From positions 10,995,651 through 11,059,650 of the forward strand of contig OU452203.1 of assembly GCA_911728435.2 (NCBI GenBank): a stretch of DNA of 64,000 nucleotides. The letters are read 5' to 3'. Positions within the stretch are counted from its first letter, which is position 1; each line of letters opens with the position of its first letter. This DNA comes from Apoderus coryli. Its lineage: Eukaryota > Arthropoda > Insecta > Coleoptera > Attelabidae. The position numbers were made by a program, and so were the translations under genes. The notes under the pieces are model-generated. The model was given only the letters and a program-made list of their open reading frames with translations. It made no database searches and had not been told where the DNA came from. Shown piece after piece: positions 58,501 to 64,000 of this stretch.

Positions 58501-59749
58501 TTGAAACACCCTGTTAATGTACTATTTTTGCTTAATTAAATAAAGACAATGACAAAAAATATTATCCCAAATGTCATTATTATTTCAAAATATAGTTATT
58601 TATTATACAAGGGAAAAAAGTACTAGATTTTAGCTCGAGAGCTAAAATCTAGTACTTTTTTCCCGTGTATGATACACTATTTTTTTCTGAGGGAAAAACT
58701 TCGATTTAATATTGAAAAAAGTCAGAAAATTATCCAAGTGAAATTTGAAGTTTTAAAAAAGTAATCAAATATCTGTCAATTTCATTCTGTAATTTAATTT
58801 AAAAATTGGGAACACTCCACCGGAGTCAGTAGAAGCAGCAAAAGTAGCGTCACAAATTATTGCCAGTTTTGATATATAAAGAAAATGTAACTTTTGTATA
58901 ATAAAATTTCCTAAAACTAAATATCTACCGTTACTTATGTGTCCGGGAAAAAAGTGCTCACTTTTTTCCCGGGGAAAAAAATACTCACTTTTTTCCCGGG
59001 GATAAAAAGTGACATTTTATTACCTGTCAAGAGAGTAAATATGTCAAACTTTTTTCCCGTCACAGAAAAAATGTCTTTATTTGAAGAAAACGGACCATTT
59101 GACTTCTCTTGTAAAGCTATTCAATCTTGGTTTACTCTTAAATCGGGATTTGACAATTTTTGAAGACCTTGTAATAAAATATGTAATTTTTGGAACTTAA
59201 TTTTTTGAGAAGCGAAAACTCTTACCAAGAGTAACTTTTTGTTGTATCTTTAAGTTTTTGGGTATTTGTCCTCTTGTAAACTCTAGCTACGGATAGTGTA
59301 GTTATATCAAATAAGTAGGTACTCTGCATGGCAAACATTTTTACTTCTATTCGAACCTTTCTATTTTCTTGATTGAGAAAATCGTCAGTTTTCAAATTCG
59401 AAATTAAATAAAATCCTTTGCCAGCTGTAGATGTAGACATATTTACACTAAAAGTAATTATGCTTCATCTACCTACTTTGATTATAAACAAATATTTATA
59501 ATAAATAAAAGTTCTTCTATTTTTTTACAGGAACAGGCATTAGCGTTAGTAACTAAGAAGCATACATCCCGGGCAATGGTACCAGAAATTCGTCTAAACA
59601 ACATCGGCGAACCACAATTTGCTAATTTTACGCACAGTGTAGAACTATCGAGTAGTGATTTAAGTGGAAGCAGTGATAATAAAGTGAAAAACAAAAATTC
59701 AACATTATTTACTATAGAAAATTTAATTAAAAACTCGAAAGAACAATAA
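49211..59749 (+). CDS. FoxL1: FoxL1-like forkhead transcription factor (three coding exons)
   Basis: Nuclear winged-helix DNA-binding protein. Exons 49211-49532, 54772-54980 and 59531-59749 join to 750 nt (249 aa) with GT-AG introns in phases 1 and 0. The forkhead domain runs from about residue 62 ([19 protein letters not shown]) through recognition helix [20 protein letters not shown] (109 on) to [16 protein letters not shown]. Wing 1 ([15 protein letters not shown]) is about four residues longer than in human FOXL1. The C-terminus holds FTIENLI (237-243), an EH1-like motif that in Fox proteins recruits Groucho corepressors. The gene is shorter than vertebrate FOXL1 (345 aa). The ATG is the first after an in-frame TAA; AATAAA overlaps the stop (59745-59750). 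Forkhead class is certain, the FoxL1 assignment less so. Confidence 0.85.
50200..50920 (+). mobile_element. 5'-truncated non-LTR retrotransposon in FoxL1-like intron 1
   Basis: The frame to 50676 reads [60 protein letters not shown] and [20 protein letters not shown], then [12 protein letters not shown]. This is the C-terminal domain of a Jockey/CR1-like ORF2, related to 30785-31412. Its open 154-codon length suggests a fairly recent insertion. The 3' UTR ends GCAATAAAGACA and (TTA)n at about 50902-50917. Confidence 0.85.
50925..52120. other. FoxL1-like intron 1, two GC-rich islands
   Basis: Mostly A+T-rich, with two short G+C-rich islands at about 51325-51400 and 51815-51890 that do not match any feature I know. 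Between them lie A-runs and the 51563-51800 overlapping frames, which I do not consider genes. Confidence 0.4.
52130..52400 (-). pseudogene. Mariner-like transposase C-terminal fragment
   Basis: The minus strand reads, with frame breaks, [24 protein letters not shown], then [20 protein letters not shown] (third-Asp region) and [20 protein letters not shown]. The first two catalytic Asp regions are missing. It is a different family from 6526-7228. Confidence 0.7.
52920..53585 (+). repeat. Degenerate tandem array of about 160-bp units
   Basis: Four units begin near 52975, 53142, 53301 and 53445 (CTGTTTTTTGGATT and variants), so the period shrinks from 167 to about 144 bp. Shared blocks are TTTTTCTAAT, GAGCCTAG(A/T)GAGAATG, CACACCTTCTGG, ACATGGCCTG and CCCTTGTATCC. 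The array is bounded by CACCCTGTATT (52926) and ACAGGGTGT (53579). Confidence 0.7.
53735..54050 (+). repeat. Direct repeat of about 110 bp
   Basis: 53735-53849 and 53941-54047 share ATGCAAATGAAATTTAGTGG, GGTAGTTATTGC and CATACGGGTAATGATCT, with few differences. Confidence 0.8.
54610..54690 (+). repeat. Non-LTR-type 3' tail
   Basis: AATAAAAGCTCTAAC followed by interrupted (TTA)n, as at the 3' ends of the retrotransposons in this window. No ORF remnant is adjacent. Confidence 0.35.
54772..54980 (+). CDS. FoxL1: FoxL1-like exon 2
   Basis: Completes Gly108 and encodes 109-177: recognition helix, both wings and the basic tail ([15 protein letters not shown]). Acceptor TTTCGACAG, donor CAG|GTGGGT, phase 0. 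Confidence 0.92.
54985..56230. other. FoxL1-like intron 2, 5' part
   Basis: An ACAGGGTGT motif near 55080 marks an element edge. Sequence around 55150-55420 is inverted at about 57300-57610 (GACAACTTGT..., AAAGATTTTAAAATACTAAA), so the mariner-like remnant between them is flanked by arms of roughly 300 bp. Confidence 0.5.
56245..57070 (+). pseudogene. Mariner-like transposase remnant in FoxL1-like intron 2
   Basis: Plus-strand broken frames read [18 protein letters not shown] (HTH linker), [54 protein letters not shown] and EFLQNLPF, a MHDAAYC block in place of the second-Asp motif, [17 protein letters not shown] sequence, then [18 protein letters not shown] and [12 protein letters not shown]. 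Many stops and frameshifts. The order of motifs is that of insect mariner-like transposases. Confidence 0.7.
57075..58240. other. FoxL1-like intron 2, right flank of the mariner remnant
   Basis: 57300-57610 forms the right arm described above. The rest is A+T-rich and not recognised. Confidence 0.4.
58247..58514 (+). repeat. Dispersed element, copy C
   Basis: Matches 48286-48523 along its length (TTGCCCCCATAACGCCAC, GACTTAATTAAAA, GGGAACTTTTTTTCAT, AAACACCCTGTTAA end). Confidence 0.75.
58605..59062. repeat. Palindrome cluster (foldback element)
   Basis: 58611-58636 and 58639-58664 are a perfect 26-bp inverted repeat with a 2-nt centre, extended by five more pairs after one mismatch. 58943-58956 and 58959-58972 are a perfect 14-bp inverted repeat (CCGGGAAAAAAGTG). 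58969-59001 forms a third, overlapping hairpin. All share the CTTTTTTCCC/GGGAAAAAAG core, and a last copy lies near 59050-59059. They look like the ends of a foldback transposon or tandem insertions of one. Confidence 0.8.
59065..59530. other. FoxL1-like intron 2, 3' end
   Basis: A+T-rich, ends in the acceptor TTTTTTTACAG at 59530. Confidence 0.5.
59531..59749 (+). CDS. FoxL1: FoxL1-like exon 3 (terminal)
   Basis: Encodes residues 178-249, a Ser/Asn-rich tail with the EH1-like FTIENLI near the end, and TAA at 59747-59749. Confidence 0.8.
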   Translation, partial: EQALALVTKKHTSRAMVPEIRLNNIGEPQFANFTHSVELSSSDLSGSSDNKVKNKNSTLFTIENLIKNSKEQ

Positions 59750-60214
59750 AAATGTTTTATACTTTTTCTAATGATAAAGATATATACTCAGAAAGGAGAT
59801 CTCTCAGTCTCCGGTTGGGATGATTGGGACATTAAATTGATGCATATTGGACGCAGACGCTAAGTGTGGACTCTAAACTGGCGAAGAAAGTCAAAATAAT
59901 AATAAAAATAATAAACTGGTGAAGAAAGTCAATATTGCCAATTAGGCTGATTTTTTGCTATACTATTCAATTTTATGCTAGAAATCGAATTTCGGAATTT
60001 CGCTGTATTAACAAGTCTTTCGAATTGAGCGCATTTATTTTTTTTAAATTAAATAAAATACAGATTGCGCACTGAATTTGTTTGAGTATTTCGACGTATA
60101 GAAAGTGTGATGTATGTATATCTCAATGGATGTATGCGTCTTATAACACATAATTATTGTAAACAATACGACTAATGTCAAATAACATCTAACCGCTAGC
60201 CCAAATGCTATCAA

Positions 60215-60528
60215 CTAAAAATAAAGATTGTCTCGCTCTTTCTATTTTCTATCTAACATTCCGCTTTGGAATTCAGCACAGCTTAAACATTGTACTTGAC
60301 AATTCGGCACTGTACGCCACTCTCGATTTAAGCACCGTTCAAACAATCCACTAATTCGACAACCGTCTTCAATCTGGTTGGTTAATTTAAATATGGTGCC
60401 GAACACCATAGTGGATTGTTTGAACGGTGCTTAAATCGAGAGTGGCGTACGGTGCCGAATTGTCAAATACAATGTTTAAGCTGGAGTGGAATGTTAGATA
60501 GAAAGAGAGAGACAATCTTTATTTTTAG
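60215..60528. mobile_element. Foldback MITE, 314 bp, with 5-bp target duplication
   Basis: Left arm 60215-60353 and right arm 60409-60528 are inverted copies with few mismatches, starting CTAAAAATAAAGATTGTCTC. The loop is about 55 bp. ATCAA flanks both ends (60210-60214 and 60529-60533). Confidence 0.85.
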
Positions 60529-60535
60529 ATCAAAG

Positions 60536-60825
60536 TTATTATTTTATTTGTTTTTTTACCAGTATTATCATGCTTCTTGGGCCATCGACTTCAAAACTGG
60601 TAGCTTTATGTTTTTTGGTGTAAATTGGATAAATTATGTCAATACTTTTAATAGTTATGCCATAATTTATCATAGCAATAGGTTGTAAGTAGCGCCCCCC
60701 AAGAGCAACTTAAAAAAAATAACGTATCCATTTTTCTCATACCAAAAAACATAAACCTGTCAATTTTAAAAGCGATAGTCCAAGAAGCACGATGGTACTG
60801 ACACAAAAACCAAATAAAATAATAA
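60536..60825. mobile_element. Second inverted-repeat MITE
   Basis: TTATTATTTTATTTG (60536-60550) pairs with CAAATAAAATAATAA (60811-60825). Pairing continues inward with mismatches (CATGCTTCTTGGGCCATCG against the partner at about 60774-60795, and TTATGTTTTTTGGT). It starts three bases after the target duplication of the previous element. Confidence 0.75.
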
Positions 60826-60916
60826 TTCCTTAACCATCAACATTTGGATAAAGCAAGTTTGGGTAAATGACCATTATCAGACCCGTAATATCTCCAGTTT
60901 GAGTTTGTTAATGAAA

Positions 60917-60934
60917 CACCCTGTATACAGGGTG
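60917..60934. repeat. Perfect 18-bp palindrome joining two element ends
   Basis: CACCCTGTATACAGGGTG: the right end of one ACACCCTGT element meets the left end of another at a central TATA. Confidence 0.9.
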
Positions 60935-61039
60935 GGGCAACATGTCGGTACCTTGCGACCAATCTAGTGCGATTTTGACATTTGCTGCAATTTGACTTTA
61001 TGTAGTTTCATAATAGCTGTATTCTTAAAGAGGTAGCAT

Positions 61040-61615
61040 ATATACAGGGTGCGCCAGAACTTAGGTGCTTATAAAATTTATCAATAATATAGAAATAAAA
61101 ATGGAATCTCCACGAAATAAATTTACTAGAATAATCCGCAAATAATTTGTCCACAACCAAACATATCTACTAATCCACTTCCATCATCAGTGGCAATAAC
61201 AAATCAATAAGAACACTTTAGTAGAGATTTTTTCAACATTAAATCAAGTATCATTGAAGTCACTTTGCAGTTCTAAAGTTATACTTAAAAAAAGCGCATT
61301 TAAGTAACAAAACGAGAACGATTTAACTGAAATTTCTTTAATGAAAATAAAAGTATAAAAATTATATACAAAACGCAAAAATTGTCTATCATGTTTTCTT
61401 AAATAATTGTAATAAAAAACATTCCTCAAAGCGACTCCATTGGAATACTAGATTTAATGTTGAAAAATCCCTTGTAAGCTTTTCTTATTGCCACTGATGA
61501 TGATTAGTTCCGAAACATAATTGACTGTGGACAAATGATTTGACGATTATTCTATATTCTATTAAATTTATTTCGTTGAGATTCGATTTTCTTTCCTTTA
61601 TTATTGAAATTTAAA
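61040..61615. repeat. Inverted repeat carrying hammerhead-like relics
   Basis: 61088-61266 and 61428-61612 are diverged inverted copies. Each arm contains GCCACTGATGATG (minus strand near 61181-61198; plus strand at 61491-61503). The right copy is followed by TTCCGAAACAT, so it is the same motif as at 47534 with stem II damaged. Confidence 0.65.
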
Positions 61616-61619
61616 CTCC

Positions 61620-62840
61620 ACTCAAGAATGGACTACTTTTTCAAAGTTATGTTTTTTTAAATCGAACTCCCTATAAATTGTTATATATGTGAAATCTAGA
61701 GACAAAATGATCTTTATATACTTAATACAAGGTTCCCTATGGCTAAATCTTCGGAGTTTTGAAGTATTTCAAATTTTGTAAAAATGCAAGAAAATTAAAC
61801 CCACCTCAATTTTATTCAAATGAAACACCCTATATTAACCTCTTTTAATTCGTTTAGATATCAACTACCAACCCCTATATTCGATACTAGAGTTCCTTAT
61901 ACCTATTTAAAGTGGTTTTCAGTGGGGGCTAGTGTATAAGAGCTGCAGCAGTTGCTCCTGATAATAAAATAATTCTTTTTTTTATTTTTATTTTGTTATA
62001 TTTATTATTTCGCTATAATTTGTATCCATGTTTGTTTTATATTTTGAGTTTATTGTTTGAGTGTTTTGTTAATTGTAAAATTTATTTAATTTAAAACTAT
62101 AAGGCATTTTCAAAAGTCGACGAAAAACTTGAAATTAAAGAAAATGGTCCTACGCGGAACATAAATATTGAAATAGTTATGTAAGAAAATTTAATAAAAA
62201 CCTTTATGAAAAATATGAATGGAGATAAAAAATATACTATTTTCTTTGAGTGTGTACTTTTTGGATAATTAGCCGTGTTGATGATTTAGTACATCTCTCT
62301 GAAAAGGTGCAAACAGCATATTACAAATCAAATGCGTCTAGCATATTTTAAATATAATTTATTAGTTTTTTAATTGGTCGATTTTCTTGGGAATGAGGTT
62401 CAGATGAAACTAGTTTTTGAAATAAATATTGTGTATTTATTTCATGCACATTTTTTTGGTATACAACTGAATAACAAGGTTCAAGAAAACTTTTAAGAAA
62501 AATAATTTATTAGCTATATTACGCACATATAAAATGCCCAAATTGATTTTTTTTTACTGATATCTTGGCTCTGCAGCACTGCCTCTTTGATAGGACACGA
62601 GCCGCTCTGGTGGTTTTTATATTTGCATCTATTTGTCTATTTTTTTTTAATAAACGTGGCGATGAAAAATGAAAATACGTTTAATGGAGGCCGCAAACAT
62701 TAAATATCAAATTAATATTTTCTACGAAATTAATAATCAAAAATGAAATCAAAACTCAGGTTGAATTGCAATAATTTTCAATATCGCAATAGTTTGGTCG
62801 CAAGATACTGTCGTCTTTGTAGTGCCCCATCCTGTGCCTA
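61620..62840. other. Downstream intergenic, nothing recognised
   Basis: One ACACCCTATATT motif near 61806; otherwise A+T-rich without coding or strong hairpins. Confidence 0.4.
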
Positions 62841-63396
62841 TATACAGGGTGTCCCACTTAAGATGGATACAAGCCCATAACTCTGTTATTTTTTGAGCTT
62901 TTTTTTTATCATTTTGTGTTATGTTTAATATGTTGCTTCCATGGACTGAGTCCATAAATTTGATTAATAATAATAATACTCGTTATTCGTCGGGTACAAT
63001 CACATAAAGGAAACAAATTTTACAGACCACTTGCAAAGCTTTTTTGAAATACTTTCAATATGCACATACCAGTTCTTAAGTGAGTCGAGATCAACTCCCA
63101 AGAATATGACAGCCTTTCTTTGGACTAGAATAGTAACGTGAAAACATACAACATAATGAGACTGAGAATATTTAGTTTTTCGACTTCCCTCGTGCCTGGA
63201 TTATGATGGCAACTATCTAAAAAATATAATTCGATTGTTATAAAGTTCATACATAGAATCCACCGGCGTCGTGGAATCTGCATTATTTTTTTCCAAATTA
63301 TTAACTAAAATTTTAAATTTTTAATGACACACACTGTCGTTAAAAAAATAACAGAGGTATGGGCTTGTATCTATCTTAAGTGGGACACCCTGTATA
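62841..63396. mobile_element. MITE of about 556 bp with about 52-bp TIRs
   Basis: TATACAGGGTGTCCCACTTA at 62841 and its inverted partner ending at 63396 match over about 50 bp with a few differences (AAGATGGATACAAGCCCATA against AAGATAGATACAAGCCCATA). Both ends sit at TATA, consistent with a TA target site. Confidence 0.8.
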
Positions 63397-63399
63397 TGA

Positions 63400-64000
63400 T
63401 TTTATTTGTATTTTTAAATTACATACATTTTAAATAATTTGCTTTATTTAATAACAAAAAAAAGACGCTCAATTTTAAAGATCTTTTATATATATTATGT
63501 GTTGATACTTTTGCTATTCTGATCTATTCGCTGATACTCACCCCTTTTCCCGATAGCGTCCCATGTATCATAAATCATAATAAATAAAATAAAAATTTAC
63601 TGTGCAGAAATCTACAACGTCATTATTTGTTGTGCGTGTTTCCGCACATAAAATGGTTTATTTTGAACAGTTCATGAAAAAAAAATATATAATAAACAAA
63701 ATAATCATAAAACTTCCATCACAGTTATTTCTGTAATTTTCTATTCAAAAACAGGTATTAGGAAATTTATCAACACATCATTTTTCTTTTTGAATTTTAT
63801 TTAAGTTACTATAAAAAAATATTATGTTTTGTATGTATTTTTATATACAGGGTAGTTCGTGTAAATATAATATTAATTTATTAATGTTTAGATCAATATA
63901 GATTGGAAAAATTATCTCTTTATCGATTCTAATTGGAACTACGATGACAGGATGAAAAGTTATTTTGATAAAGAAATAACTTATTTTTTTTTGTGAAAAA
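63400..64000. other. Window end, nothing recognised apart from one element end
   Basis: TATACAGGGTAGTTCG near 63845 is another ACAGGGT-type terminus whose partner lies outside the window. Confidence 0.4.

Overview
This is a TE-rich, A+T-rich stretch of an animal genome, almost certainly an insect. The evidence is spliced genes with GT-AG introns, an insect-type GDP-mannose 4,6-dehydratase, Jockey/CR1-like non-LTR retrotransposons with TAA/TAAA tails, DUF4817-type mariner transposases, and a Penelope-like element. The order cannot be fixed from the sequence. No bacterial feature (operon, Shine-Dalgarno site, CRISPR array) is present.

Two host genes can be reconstructed, both on the + strand. 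Gmd (12430-26058, five coding exons, 359 aa) makes GDP-4-keto-6-deoxymannose, the first committed step of de novo GDP-fucose synthesis. A forkhead transcription factor, most like FoxL1 (49211-59749, three coding exons, 249 aa), has an EH1-like motif near its C-terminus. Both genes have multi-kilobase introns loaded with transposon debris. They are not functionally linked; they simply lie about 23 kb apart.

Layout: 1-1145, decayed pogo/Tigger-like element (- strand). 1445-3405, Jockey-like retrotransposon. 3865-4421, partial THAP-domain exon. 4463-8577, nested inverted-repeat composite with mariner-type transposase remnants. 8600-12430, mostly featureless, with one weak candidate exon at 10035-10118 on the - strand. 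12430-26058, Gmd, with a 1.5 kb mariner-like element in intron 1 and retrotransposon pieces in introns 3 and 4. 26220-34040, a graveyard of non-LTR fragments on both strands. 34040-39550, dispersed repeats, tRNA-like sequence and hairpins. 39555-43086, one non-LTR element split by a 2 kb inverted-repeat element. 43925-48180, Penelope-like and non-LTR remnants. 49211-59749, FoxL1-like gene. 59750-64000, a cluster of foldback/MITE elements.

The most interesting signals are not protein-coding. (1) Several loci fold like small hammerhead ribozymes with complementary stem I strands, a hairpin stem II and a tiny stem III (47534-47576, 45054-45094, 37449-37490). They lie near or resemble Penelope-like retroelement sequence. 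(2) A roughly 2 kb element, packed with TTTATAAA-type motifs, sits in a retrotransposon reading frame that resumes exactly on the far side. (3) There are strong perfect palindromes (58611-58664, 58943-58972, 17486-17515, 36400-36432). (4) About 30 copies of an ACAGGGTGT/ACACCCTGT terminal motif mark many TA-flanked elements. All counts and alignments were made by eye.
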